Shown here one piece after another: positions 32,938-43,766 of a stretch of DNA of 64,000 nucleotides; position 1 is the first letter of the stretch, and the number at the start of each line of letters is the position of its first letter. The position numbers and the translations under genes are program-made. The stretch spans positions 1,255,001 to 1,319,000 of the forward strand of contig OU015673.1 of NCBI GenBank assembly GCA_907165275.2, in the 5' to 3' direction. Source of the stretch: Zygaena filipendulae (taxonomy: Eukaryota > Arthropoda > Insecta > Lepidoptera > Zygaenidae). The notes under the pieces were generated by a model. The model was not told where the DNA came from. It saw only the letters and a program-made list of their open reading frames with translations, and made no database searches.

Positions 32938-33401
32938 AGGGTAAAACCCGGATAGTTGCCACACTTTTTGAAATCATTTTATATCTCCCAGTACAAAAAT
33001 CAAAATATTTTACTTTTTAAACTGGCAAGTACTTTGGTTCTTTATCTACAAATTTATTAAATGTAAAAGACATTATCTTTATTTTTTCCAGAGTATTAGC
33101 GATTTCTACGGACCTCTACTTTTTGTGACATCTATCCCATATATGGGATAGTTGCCTAGTCCATATAAATTCCGTTTAGGATAGACGACCCGCCGGCAAA
33201 ACAAGGCATCTATCCCGAAAAATCTTTGATCGCACCTTGCGTTCCCGTGCAATCGCACGGAGACATGAGACGCGGTCCACTTAATAGTAGTTGGAAAGTC
33301 TTTTGATAGATAAATAAAATAGCACGCGATTCATCTGCGAAACTAGAGTAATAACGATCGGGGCAACTATACCCCCAGGGCAACTATCCTGGTTTTACCC
33401 T
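32938..33401. mobile_element. MITE-G with AGGGTAAAACC ends
   Basis: Left AGGGTAAAACCCGGATAGTTGCC (first 20 bases inverted at the right as GGCAACTATCCTGGTTTTACCC). About 464 bp. The middle is GC-richer and contains a short 'tcccatatatggga' palindrome. No ORF. Confidence 0.75.
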
Positions 33402-34671
33402 AAGACATTTCTCATAAGACACAAGAAAAATTTTTACAATGTGCAAAAGGCCTAAGTGCGATAGTGACCGCGAACTCACAGCCAACCCACAGTGCGCCAA
33501 CCGCCCAACAAATTTCAAACAAACGCCTTAACAAAATTCAAAAGTTTCGTCTCAGTTTATCTTGGACCACTAAAGTATTGTAAAGACTCTATTATTAAAG
33601 TAACTACACAACTATTAATGTTTACACAAACTTAGTTTTCAAGCTATGAAAGTTCAAGTCGACCTCTTTACTCATTAATAAGACAAAGTAAATTGAGATC
33701 AATATTTCATATACCTCTATATTCTCTTATGTAAGCCTTACATGAAAGTAGCACATCGTTATACAGATTTTTAAAAAAGAAATCGACGTAAAATAGATAC
33801 AACATTCTACAGGATATATACATTTTATGCTACAAAAAAAAATGAAGGGCTCTTTGATATAATAGGCACACAAAGAAAAATGTTTGCTCTTTATTTTCGA
33901 ACAATCAGTGAAGTGGTTGCAGAGTCTTGGTAATTAAATAAAGAAGGCAGATGAAAGCACAGTTTAATTTCCCTTATGGTTAGCATGGGGTTGTAGGTAG
34001 GGGTGCGAGACTAGTGTTGTTTCGCTGCAATATCGATATTCGATAAGTAGCGATGAAAAGTTACACCTAATAAAATCCGTACATTGAATACGTCGACAGC
34101 ATAGTATAATAATAACAGTGCCAATTTTTCCCGGTGGGAGGAAATAAAATTATCGAAGCACTTACCTATCTATTAATTTAGTAAATATCATTAATTTTGT
34201 CATTAAATCTCATTATAATTCATTCCTCACATTTATGGCTTCTGGTGTGACAAGTTTATTGTGTTAAAAAGTGAGTACCTACTTTTATATCACCAAGACG
34301 ATTTTAAGTTACATAGTCATATGACAATCTCTTTTGTGAATTTATTTATATTTTGGCATAAAATTTAAATGTAAATTTTAAAAGAGAGAATAAAACATCT
34401 ATCTATCTATCTATCTATCATACATTTAATATTTTTCTTAAATGATAGTTATCGATAAAACTCGTGTCTAAAAACGTCCCATCCCTACTCAACGTTTCCT
34501 TATCCAAAGCGCGGTTTTCAATTTGAAAAATACGAGTTTCGTTTGTTTTTTCTAACGCTCCCTTGATTACATCGTGCACACGGTAGGTACATGTACCTAA
34601 TGTTTTATCTTATTTTTACCCAACTGCGTTTGCTTCGTGCAACCCAGTTTCGTTGAGAGAAATACAAAACT
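33402..34671. other. Non-coding stretch, no recognised feature
   Basis: No conserved reading frame or repeat match within the window apart from an (ATCT)n microsatellite at 34397-34419. Confidence 0.5.
34397..34419. repeat. (ATCT)n microsatellite
   Basis: Five to six uninterrupted ATCT units. Confidence 0.85.
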
Positions 34672-35220
34672 GTTCCTCTATTCACTATGACCATATACAA
34701 CGTGTTAATGAATTAACTGAAAACTAGAAAGTAGTTTGTTCAGAATCTAGCAAATCGATCGCACTATGTTTTAATATAGGTTATATTTTTTCATTTTTAC
34801 TAGCCCATGTCTAAATTGTTTATAATACAATATTTAGCGCGTACGCTGCTCGCAGCAAAAAATTCGAACCGGTAGGCGCGGGCGTAGCGCTTGGAATTTC
34901 GTAGATAGGTTACCTCCAAATTAATGTGGAATAACTTTTAAATTATAAATTTTTTCGACATAAAATATATTTTAATCATATTATTGTTTATTTTTTTAAA
35001 TGGGGTGTATCAGGTTTTCAGTTAATTCATTAACACGTTGTATAACGTCGCTTTAAAATAACGCGCTACTAAAAGTTTTCACCTTGAAAAAAATTCATTT
35101 ACAACGTGTGTGGTCGCTTAAAGAAGATTAATTTCTCATACATAGATATTTATACACCTGAAGCGTTTAGAATTGTGTTTTTGGGCAAGGAATGTTGTTG
35201 GTCATAGTGAATAAGGGCAC
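34672..35220. mobile_element. MITE-H copy 1, interrupted by MITE-B
   Basis: Left end TATTCACTATGACCA, right end TTGGTCATAGTGAATAAGGG, inverted. The uninterrupted relative is at 43184-43413. MITE-B occupies 34698-35040. Confidence 0.7.
34698..35040. mobile_element. MITE-B copy 3
   Basis: TA-flanked; CAACGTGTTAATGAATTAAC and its complement form the ends. It lies inside MITE-H. Confidence 0.85.
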
Positions 35221-35726
35221 TTGTGACAGGCTTCTACTTTTGTACTATTATTTGTACTACAACGGTACCTATGAAATTCTTTTTTTTATGCACACGGTAT
35301 ATTTAGACAGTTGCAACAAATTATATTATAATCTTGACTATGGATGTAAAAAAATTCGAGCCCAAGTTCATAGTTCCATACTAAAAGTGGCATCAAAACA
35401 ATTCTGACTTTTGATTTACTTTTGACTCCTATGTAGTTACTACTAACATACAAACCACTTCCTCCACTTTGTAAACATCTTTTCTAAGACAACGGACAAA
35501 AAATCTAATAATGCTCATAATGCATTTAATTACTTGTTAGAGTTCCATTATCTATTACCTAAAGTTCTTTAATGTCTATCTGTTTGTCAGTATCTCACAG
35601 TCATTTTACTATTGAGACTATTAGAATTATAATATACTAGATGTGGAGCACTAGTTATATAATACTATATGTGGAAGAAAGGTGCTGCATTTTATAGATT
35701 GCCATCAATTGGGTATTCTCCAAGGT

Positions 35727-36020
35727 ATGAAAATCAAAATTCTAATTAGTCCGTCAGTTAGAAAATAAAAAAATAATAGACATATTGTAATTTTTGCTTT
35801 TTCAATTTAATGAAAATGAACATAGATAAAGCGCATTAAAGTTTAGGGTGGGGGGCTCGTGACGTCAATATTCATTATAAGCGCCATACAAACCGCACCG
35901 AGTTGTGACGTCACGCGAAATTTCAACTCAATGTATCTCTGTTATTTTTTGATTACGTAAAAAAAGAAAAAATACGTGTCCAATATTTTTTACTAATCTA
36001 CACGTCGGACTAAAAAAAAT
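35727..36020. mobile_element. MITE-A copy 4
   Basis: The outer ends are eroded but 'ctaattagtccgtcag' and 'tacgtgtccaatatt' are kept. One full TGACGTCAC site remains and the other reads 'gtgacgtcaata'. Confidence 0.7.
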
Positions 36021-36224
36021 TTTTTTGTCAAGTAGCCAATTAGGTGACCCAATGATATTTTAAAACATCATTGATAAAATACCTACCATTAACCGCTATG
36101 TCGAAATTAAGAAAACAATAATTTTAAGGGTAAATCAATCGGTCAGTCAGTAAATCAGTGTTATGGCATAAAAATTCATAATGACAAGCCGAGGGAAGCT
36201 TTAGGACTGAAATTAAAAATGTTA

Positions 36225-36330
36225 TCCTTACTAATATTATAAAAGCGAAAGAGAGTTTGTTTGTTTGTTTGTTACGCTTTCACTTCTTAACCGATCATCA
36301 TGAAATTTTGCATGCACGTTGTCAGGGTAA
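36225..36330 (+). repeat. Helitron 5' fragment
   Basis: 'ccttactaatattataaaag' to 'gcatgcacgttgtcaggg'; the 3' half is missing. Confidence 0.6.
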
Positions 36331-37572
36331 AATAATTCAGTAGGTAAGTATAACCTACAAAGTCGCCAGTGGCATCAGACAGATCAAAATTACCTTTTTT
36401 ATTTGTGTAGGTAATAGGTATTAAGGTAATTTTTGTGGTGGTTTTCAATGCAGGTACAGAACAGACACGACAAAATTACACCATTTTAATATGTATAACG
36501 TCCAATTTGTACTCATGCCCTTGGTAGGCGATGTTAATAGAACTTTATTAGCCTAAACCCCGAGCGTTAGGGACCTAATTCCAACTTGAATAACTTAACT
36601 GTTGGTATAAGCTTTCGAGAATTAACTTCTAAATAATTCACCAGGTAAATAGATGACTGTACTTACTTACATAGGTAGGTAAGTGGAACAAAAGACGCAG
36701 GACTTTTAAGATCTTTTTATTTCATTAACTATGTTCATTAAATTGAAACAGCCTCCGCTGTAATATAGGATTATTATCAAAGAGATGGATTTTTGTTAAA
36801 ACTTAAACGTGTAATAGAAAAAAATCCCACCAAAAACATTTTCATGTAAAATGATGCCAAGACGAGTCCATACGACGGGCACTGTCAAAAAGTTATTAGA
36901 TCTCATGTGGAGCCAAGCACACCCTACACACCTACTAACTCTACAAGGCCTAACTTCACAAACTCTACACGTTGGTCAGAATATGTGACTTGGCCGTTTC
37001 GTTACTGCAAGAACCTTTATATAACAGAAAAGTAATTAACAGTGGATAAATTTCTCATCAATCCAAACCCAAGGTATAATGGTTCAAAACAACGACGAAG
37101 CGCTTCGAGAAAAGATAGGTAGTACTCCCGCTTCGCTTGGATCGTCTTGGCGGGGACACTACCGTGCCCCGAGATATACTATGCCACATAATTTTAACAG
37201 ACTCTCCAAAAGAAAGTTTCAAGTGCCTGCAGAGCTGAATAGCTGTCTATAACCTTGCTTTTATTTTATTTTTCCTCTAGATTATAACGCAGTGATTTTG
37301 TCTATTCTCTAAATATTCTGTTTGATATTCTCTTTGGATTGTAAACGTGATGACAATGTCAAAATTGTTATAAAGAGTAAGCAAATTGTTATGATTTCTC
37401 AAAGCCCCTGTGATTACAATAAAATACCATAGAAGTTTTATATTTATGTGAAATGTAATGAACCATTATTACCTATAGGTAATAAAAATGTTCACATCAG
37501 TGAATATTATAAAATGATGGGACAATTAATGTACAATATATTCAATACATGAAACATCACAACACATTATAC
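36331..37572. other. Non-coding stretch upstream of the micropeptide cluster
   Basis: No repeat of the families seen elsewhere and no conserved reading frame; ordinary AT-rich sequence. Confidence 0.5.
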
Positions 37573-38805
37573 ATGTGCTTCTGTCTTTGTGTGCCTCAGA
37601 TGTGTTGTTATCCATCTCTATTCTTCCCTTGCTTGGCTTGCTTGCCCATGTGTGTTAAAGGTAATCTTACAAACAAAAAAAATCATAATTTAGATTAGCC
37701 CAAGTTCTGAATTTTTTCTAACTTATAAAAGTTTCGGCTTATATAAGTAGGTATCTAGTTAGAATAAAATTATGGCGTAATCTTTTTGTACCTACCTAAA
37801 CCTTTTCTCTCTATTATATATATATAGCAAATATTTTCAATCGCAACTAGATAAGTATAAAGTTGTAGATAGCGCTGATGGTGGGCTATGCTTTATACTG
37901 AGACATTCCATTCCTCGCTTCGTCAGAGTAGGTACCTAACAGAAAGACAGTATTCAGTCGTGGTACCAACACTGGCTCACTCCACCTAGGATGATACCTA
38001 CCACCTCCTCGCTATATATTAATTACTAGCTGAGCCCCGCGGTTTCACCCGCAGTAATTTCGGAGTTCCCACGAGAATTCCGGGATAAAAAGTACCCTAT
38101 GTCCTTCTCTATATCCCTAACCACGTGCATGGCAAATTTCATCCAAATCCGTTCAACCGTTTTTGTGTGATTGAGTAACAAACATCCAAATGTCCACACT
38201 TTCACATTTATAATATTAGTAGGATTGCCATGGCCACATCTAAGAATTGCTTCAGATGTGGATTGTGGGTGCTCTACGACCTGCCTAAAGTCAAAAAGTA
38301 CTCGAGACTAGACACTACTTGTGATCAGTTGACGCGGCCGAACATTTCATGAAGTGGTCGACCACGTCATGATCTTATCAATTCTTACGTATACATAGAT
38401 GTTGCCACGTCATAATTATGTACACTATAGATACGTTGTGAAACAAGGGGCTATTACGTACCTAACATTTTTGAAGGACTGCCCAAACATGCTAATCTAT
38501 TTTCATAAAATTTACCAATACAGAGGTTTTTGAACTTCTTTTAGGTATAGGTATTGCTAAAGACATAGCAATGGTGCCACCGGGGATCTATGCACTTAGA
38601 TATTGTTAAGTTATATTTTATAACATAAAATTTCATTGTATAATATCTATCTAATAATCTTAGGCTGATCTGCGGTGCTACCTATACTTTTATTTTTACT
38701 TTAATTATAATTTTTTCCTCAGAGATGAAATGCTGTCAGTGTTTTGTGGTCAACTGTGAGAGTGAGACAGATAGTGTTAAACAAGAAGAAAACCCGACGA
38801 ATTGA
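37573..38805 (+). CDS. Putative Cys-rich membrane micropeptide 1 (two exons)
   Basis: Not a family I can name. Proposed exons are 37573-37660 and 38723-38805, phase 1 join, 56 residues. It begins MCFCLC, has the core PCLACLPMC, then KCCQC and an acidic tail (CESETDSVKQEEN). The splice is inferred: 'gttaaag' is followed by GTAATC, and exon 2 follows 'ttttttcctcag'. Without splicing, the frame ends after 41 residues. The joined exons give the same Cys-core-plus-acidic-tail layout as the intronless neighbours at 39552, 39917 and 40117, which supports the join. AATAAA lies 84 bases after the stop. An H1 Helitron fills part of the intron. An internal start at 37600, directly after an acceptor-like 'gtgcctcag', is also possible. 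Confidence 0.4.
38026..38224 (-). mobile_element. Lep1-like Helitron (H1), complete
   Basis: CTAG, then 'ctgagccccgcggtttcacc', to 'tttataatattagtaggat'. One of the cleanest copies; it lies in the proposed intron of micropeptide 1. Confidence 0.8.
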
Positions 38806-38888
38806 ATTATAGTTTGTATTGTTCTGTTTCCTACAAACCTATTAAATTTATTTTCATTTATGACAGCAAGCTCTTGATTTCAATTCTA

Positions 38889-38894
38889 AATAAA
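38889..38894 (+). terminator. Candidate poly(A) signal of micropeptide 1
   Basis: AATAAA, 84 bases after the proposed stop codon at 38803-38805. Confidence 0.4.
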
Positions 38895-39551
38895 AGAACT
38901 CGGACGATATTTTGACCTATTGGCCATGCTACTACATTATAAAAACTTGAACTCTGGTGTGTTGAAACCTAAGGTTCACCTGTACTAATGGTAAAAGTTC
39001 GAAGTGGTCGTTACTATAACGACAACGTAGCTACCAAAGTGTTTGTAACCCCATGTGTTTGAAGAAGACTAATTTAAAACAAATACATGAACAACGTGTC
39101 TTAAGGCGTACTGAATTTTAGGTATGCCATCCAGAATTTTTAGAATTGCGTTACAGGCAAGCGAATCATAAGTAAGGATTGCTTTTGGTCACAATTAATC
39201 AGAAGTCTGGTCTTAACAATCCTAAATCTTTAATTTTACGAAATTAAAGGCTTTCTCATTAATATTTATACAATAATCTAGTAAGGGTAAAGCTATAGGA
39301 TCAATTTGGAAACAAAATTATTATTTATTTCTATTCCATTATTTATCACAGTGTTTATCCTCAATTCTGAGTGTCAGAAGCGTGGAATAGAAATAAAAAC
39401 TAATTTATAATGACATCCAAAGAAAATATAACCTGTTGACGTCTTTAATGATCTCCTATTTGTCAAAATCTAAATCATCGTGAAAACATTTAATTGATTT
39501 TAAAAGGAAGAATAAGAAGAATTTTATTCATTTGCAGAAAATTTTAATCAA

Positions 39552-39728
39552 ATGTGCTTTTGTGTCTATCCAATTTTCGCAATCTTATCTTGGCTTCCTC
39601 TGTTGCTCATCAGCCCTTGGTTGTCGTGTGTGCCGTGCTTGTGCCCTTGCTGTTTGGGCTTCCTTCCTGCTTACTGCTTTTTGCCATACGAAGAATCGGA
39701 ATACGAAACCAGAGAAGTAAGAAGCTAA
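39552..39728 (+). CDS. Putative Cys-rich membrane micropeptide 2 (58 aa)
   Basis: Unknown family. It begins MCFCVY, then a strongly hydrophobic stretch of about 40 residues containing LPLLLISPWLSCVPCLCPCC, then a charged tail (YEESEYETRE). The core matches micropeptide 3 (LPL-IVSPFVSCIPCCDCC) and fits the shared P-x-[LV]-[SA]-C-x-P motif. It is visibly richer in G/C than its AT-rich flanks. An acceptor-like 'catttgcag' ends at 39537, shortly before the ATG, so a 5' non-coding exon may exist. A donor-like 'gaa|gtaaga' near the end of the frame leaves open a spliced 3' end. It probably sits in a membrane if made. Confidence 0.4.
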   Translation: MCFCVYPIFAILSWLPLLLISPWLSCVPCLCPCCLGFLPAYCFLPYEESEYETREVRS

Positions 39729-39916
39729 GAAATCACTGTTGCACCAAAAGTAATCAAGTAAAAACCGCACCCCACTAAAATTCGAGCTACAAAATTCATG
39801 AGAATCGAATGTTGAATATTAAATTCTACGGATGTGGATTATAAAAGAAAATATGGACGTAAATGTTTAATAATTTCACGTAATTTATGTATACGGTGAA
39901 CCTATTATGAAATCGA

Positions 39917-40033
39917 ATGTGCCTTTTAACATTTATATTGCCTCTGATTGTTAGTCCGTTCGTCTCGTGTATTCCATGCTGTGATTGTTGCATGAATTGC
40001 ATCGTGGATGAGAAGAAGAACCAAGGAGGTTGA
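39917..40033 (+). CDS. Putative Cys-rich membrane micropeptide 3 (38 aa)
   Basis: Short frame starting MCLLTF, followed by a hydrophobic core with SPFVSCIPCCDCCMNC and a lysine-rich acidic tail (VDEKKNQGG). It is shorter than its neighbours because the tail ends early. Best aligned to micropeptide 2 in the LPL...SP..SC.PC region. It may be a functional short member or a decayed copy. Confidence 0.3.
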   Translation: MCLLTFILPLIVSPFVSCIPCCDCCMNCIVDEKKNQGG

Positions 40034-40116
40034 TGCTAAAGTTTGAGTTCAAGCTAGGCTAGCTAGCTTCCTTTGTTTTACAAGGCTAAGGCTTGGGTTT
40101 CCTTCTTCAAACCTAG

Positions 40117-40293
40117 ATGTGTTTGCCACCATGCTCGTTCATATGCTGTCCTTTCACTATAATACCACTGGTAGCTTGTTTCCCAGTCGTATGCCCCAGC
40201 ATAATAGCATGCATGGAATCTGATGAAGAATCGGAGATTAAAAAGATGGATGAAAACCGCATCCCTGTTGTAGAAAATGGTGAAATTAAGTGA
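40117..40293 (+). CDS. Putative Cys-rich membrane micropeptide 4 (58 aa)
   Basis: Exactly as long as micropeptide 2. It begins MCLPPC, has the core IIPLVACFPVVCPSIIAC, then a long acidic tail starting MESDEESEIKKMDEN. The ATG is directly preceded by an acceptor-like pyrimidine tract and AG ('ccttcttcaaacctag'), so an upstream exon is possible. A donor-like GTGAGT overlaps the last codons. The acidic tail resembles that of micropeptide 1 after its second Cys cluster. Confidence 0.4.
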   Translation: MCLPPCSFICCPFTIIPLVACFPVVCPSIIACMESDEESEIKKMDENRIPVVENGEIK

Positions 40294-40729
40294 GTGTAAT
40301 CATTGAAAAATGTAAAATAGTTTTTGTTTTAATTTTTTTATTAACGTCGATTATATTTACAGTTGATACCTACAGCAGTTTTATTGGTGTTTGTATAAAC
40401 CTTCTTGATTCTCGCACTCATTGGTACGAGCTTGGCTTTTTGAATCGTTTTGCGCCGTTTTAACCCTCATCCATCAGACCTAGTTTTTTCAGAACCCACT
40501 GGAATACTTGACAGTCATTTGCCTGTTTTAAATACTGGTTTTAGGGATTATCTATCGTTTATTTAAATTGACCTTTAATGGATAACTGTAGATAAAACCT
40601 CGGAAAGAGTTCTAAATAATGTCACAAAGTAGATATTATTACGTGGATGCCTGTTTAGTCTATGGGAAAAAGCTTATTTTGAAGGCGCTCTGGCGCGAAT
40701 CCAGCCCTTAAAAAAGGTTCTGGGCGTAG

Positions 40730-40828
40730 TACACGTTGTCAGGGATACAGAGAAGGACATAGGGTTTTATCTCGTGATTTCCGCGGGAAATCCGAAATTA
40801 CCGCAAGTGAAACTGCGCGGATCAGCTA
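40730..40828 (+). repeat. Helitron 3' fragment
   Basis: 'cacgttgtcagggatacaga' to 'actgcgcggatcagctag', followed by T. Confidence 0.65.
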
Positions 40829-40931
40829 GTAAATTATAATACAAGATCTAAAGTTAAACAAAGAACATATTGTAGGTATTCAGAATTCGGTTTCTTCTTA
40901 AATACACTCCGTATCCTACTAATATTATAAA

Positions 40932-41095
40932 CTAGTTGTGCCCCGCGGTTTCACCCGCGTTAATTTCAGAGTTCCCGCGGGAATTCCGGGATAAAAAGTA
41001 CTCTATGTGTTAATCTGATGTATAAGCTATGTTATTTAAATCCATTCAATAGTTTTTGCGTCCATCCATACATTCTTATGCGCGGCCATCCGAAA
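40932..41095 (-). mobile_element. Helitron, inverted
   Basis: CTAG, then 'ttgtgccccgcggtttcacc', to about 'gcggccatccgaaaatttg'. The 3' half is H1-like; the 5' part differs from H1. Confidence 0.6.
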
Positions 41096-41714
41096 ATTTG
41101 TTATGGTAAACCGATTATGATGACATTTTTACAGCTTGAAAACATAATATTATTATATCACGTTCCAAATCACGCACGTTCATTTTTTTCACCAATCAAT
41201 TTGATATAACTCTATAGCCTATCGATCTCAATTAGGTAGGGTTGTGGGCATCATGGGCATGCCCATTGTGCCCATAAAGCTGGATACGCGCCTGAAGACA
41301 CCAAACGTTCAAGATACGATACCTATGTACCTACCTACCTGTACTTCTGTTAGATCGTTTAGTACTTATCTGGAGCACTAAGTTTAGGTCGTAAATAAAA
41401 TATAGCTGCAACGCCGACAAAGTTTTATCGGTCGTTTGGCACTTTGATATTTTTACACTTTAGTGTTGAGTATGAGGACGTAAAATGTAGATGGTCTGAG
41501 TAATTTCAACTCGTGTTTTAACGTCAGAAAACCATTATGGGTTATGCTCTTTAAATAGTGCGCCCGCCATTTGGGCTCTGATTTGGCCATTTTCGGGTTT
41601 AAACCCAGTTTAAAACTATAGTTTTGTCTCTCAGTTTTTTTTTTTATAAAAGCACACGCATACGCTCGCGCGCACTCACGCATAAGCACACACGCGCACA
41701 CACACACACCTCTC

Positions 41715-41821
41715 GCGCTAATTTAGAGTTCGCGCGGGAATTCCGGGATGAAAGTGCCCTAGGTCCTATTCCACACTATAATCTATCTCTGTGCCAAATT
41801 CCATTTGATTGCATTCAGCCA
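41715..41821 (-). repeat. Helitron fragment
   Basis: 'cgcgctaatttagagttcgc' to 'gccaaattccatttgattgc'; preceded by a CA-rich microsatellite at 41682-41709. Confidence 0.5.
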
Positions 41822-41945
41822 TTTTTTTCCACTTCACAACACACAGATCTACTTGATCCCACAGTAATTTATTATTAGCTTGTGTTGTGGAAACCAAGCA
41901 AATGTGGTATGGTATACCTATACTACATATAATTTCATATACCTA
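41822..41945 (-). repeat. SINE-B 3' half, split by MITE-C
   Basis: Matches 'cacttgatcccacagtaa' and 'gtggaaaccaagcaaa' of the full SINE-B at 52756-53018. The match stops where MITE-C begins and resumes after 42441. Confidence 0.65.
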
Positions 41946-42441
41946 CACGGTGAAATTTTCGTATTGAAATTTACTATGGACCCTTTATACAACGTGTTAA
42001 TGAATTAACTGAAAACCTGATACACCCCAATTAGAAAAATATACAATAATATGATAAAAAAATTTTTTTTTCGAAAAAATTTATACTTTAAAAGTTATTC
42101 AACATTAGTTTGGAGGTGACTTATCTACGAAATTCCAAGCGCTACGCCCGCGCCTACCGGTTCGATTTTTTTTGCTGCGGGCGGCGTACGCGTCTGATAT
42201 TGCATTATAAATAATTTAGACATGGGCTAGTAAAAATGAAAAAATATGACCTATATTAAAACATGGTGCGATCGATTCGCTAGTCGATTCTGAGCAGACT
42301 ACTTTCTAGTTTTCAGTTAATTCATTAACACGTTGTATAGCCCGTCCTTTAAAGCACTGGATAGTTAGAATTTTACTATGCCAATGCCGGGCATACCCAA
42401 AAAGCGTCAATAGTATATTTCAATGCGATAATTTCACCGTG
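41946..42441. mobile_element. MITE-C, interrupted by MITE-B
   Basis: Ends CACGGTGAAATT and AATTTCACCGTG, inverted, with TA on both outer sides. MITE-B (41990-42335) sits inside. Confidence 0.7.
41990..42335. mobile_element. MITE-B copy 4
   Basis: TA-flanked with perfect CAACGTGTTAATGAATTAAC inverted ends; innermost element of a three-level nest. Confidence 0.85.
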
Positions 42442-42826
42442 TAAAACACGCCCAGACTAAAAAGTGGAACCCTGCGTTCATCACATGCCTACCCGCTAAT
42501 CAAGGGGTTCCGGGTTCGATTCCCGGTGGGGGTGGACTTTGTGTGATGAACACAGGGTTCCATTTTCCAGTCTGGGTGTGTATATATATCTATAGTATAA
42601 TATATAAGTAATTCTATGTAGTATATACCACGTTTGCTTGGTTTCCACGACACAAGCTAATAAAAGCTTACTGTGGGATCAAGTAGATCTGTGTGTTGTG
42701 ATGTGGATTATTATTATTATTATTATCACACAAAGCTCATCCCCACCGGGAATCGAGCTCGGAACCTCTTGATTAGCAGGCATGGTGACCTACTACACCC
42801 AGCGCCAATCGAGTCGTCATGAGTAA
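42442..42826. repeat. Head-to-head SINE-B pieces
   Basis: Three parts: inverted piece 42442-42482 ('cgcccagactaaaaagtgga'); forward piece 42483-42725 with B box GGTTCGATTCC at 42513-42523, ending in ATT repeats; and an inverted 5' piece 42727-42826 ending 'gccaatcgagtcgtcat'. The forward piece resembles a tRNA arm but lacks a complete tRNA fold. Confidence 0.65.
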
Positions 42827-43183
42827 CAAACATTCATCCATGCATGCAAACTTTCACATTTATAATATTAGTACGGATACCTTTTCCGTTCTGTCATGAA
42901 TAACCTGGTTATAAATAGGTAACTCCTCGGTAACTCCATTAACAAAGAGGTTCGACCTTTACAAACTAGGCGTAGGTAAGTATATAAAATACGTCCAACA
43001 CACCCAACTGGCTTCGGTTGAGATAAAACAACTTTTTGCTCGTCCAAATGATGAATGAAGGGTTCGCATCACAGGCAAATGCACAGCGCATATACGGGAG
43101 TCCGTACTACGAAGTTATTTAAGTCAAATTAACTGGAAAATATTACGTGACTACAATAGTAGCGTAAAACATAAAATACATCA

Positions 43184-43413
43184 GGTCCCTTATTCACTAT
43201 GACCAACAACATTCTTTGCCCATAACGTGCGTCCCAAAGACACTATCCCAACCGCTCTAGATGCAAAAATATAAGAAATTTATATTCTTTATGACCAAAG
43301 AAACGTTGTAATTTTTTTTATTTAAAGTGAAACTCCTTTGAACACGAGGGAAAAGCAATTTAAGTTGAGCCTTATCGAACCGCGACGCGTTATGGTCATA
43401 GTGAATAAGGGCC
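43184..43413. mobile_element. MITE-H copy 2, intact
   Basis: GGTCCCTTATTCACTATGAC at the left and GTCATAGTGAATAAGGGCCC at the right; about 230 bp. Confidence 0.75.
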
Positions 43414-43471
43414 CAGAAATAAGATTACGTCATCATGAAGTAAGTACATATTTTATTTTAATGAGTACTCT

Positions 43472-43664
43472 ATACTAATACCTAAATGTGTTCAAGTTTG
43501 GATGGATGTTTGTTACTCAATCATGCCAGAACGCCTGGAAGGAATTGGATAGAATTTGGCACAGAAATAGATTAAAATCTGTAATAGGACAGCGTACTTT
43601 TTATCTCAGAATTCCAGCGGGAACTCCGAAACTGACGTGGGTGAAACCGCAGTAAAGAGCTATC
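43472..43664 (+). mobile_element. Lep1-like Helitron, diverged
   Basis: 'tatactaatacctaaatgtg' to 'gtgaaaccgcagtaaagagc', ending CTAT in place of CTAG. Confidence 0.6.
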
Positions 43665-43766
43665 AGAAATAATTTTACATTTTTATGTAAGCCCCGAATG
43701 CAAGCCGGCACACGCACACACCGCACGTGTACACACATACCGTCTGCCCGCAGTAGTGGTGTGGAG

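Noticed and set aside
38230..38352. 40-codon frame starting MATSKNCFRC directly after a Helitron
   Set aside because: It lacks the hydrophobic core and motif of the micropeptide family and lies in the proposed intron of copy 1; probably chance.
39060..39120. Frame starting MCLKKT between micropeptides 1 and 2
   Set aside because: It shares only the first two residues; no Cys/Pro core, so not counted as a family member.
42485..42560. tRNA-like sequence with a perfect B box
   Set aside because: Part of SINE-B; there is no complete acceptor stem and it matches the other SINE copies.
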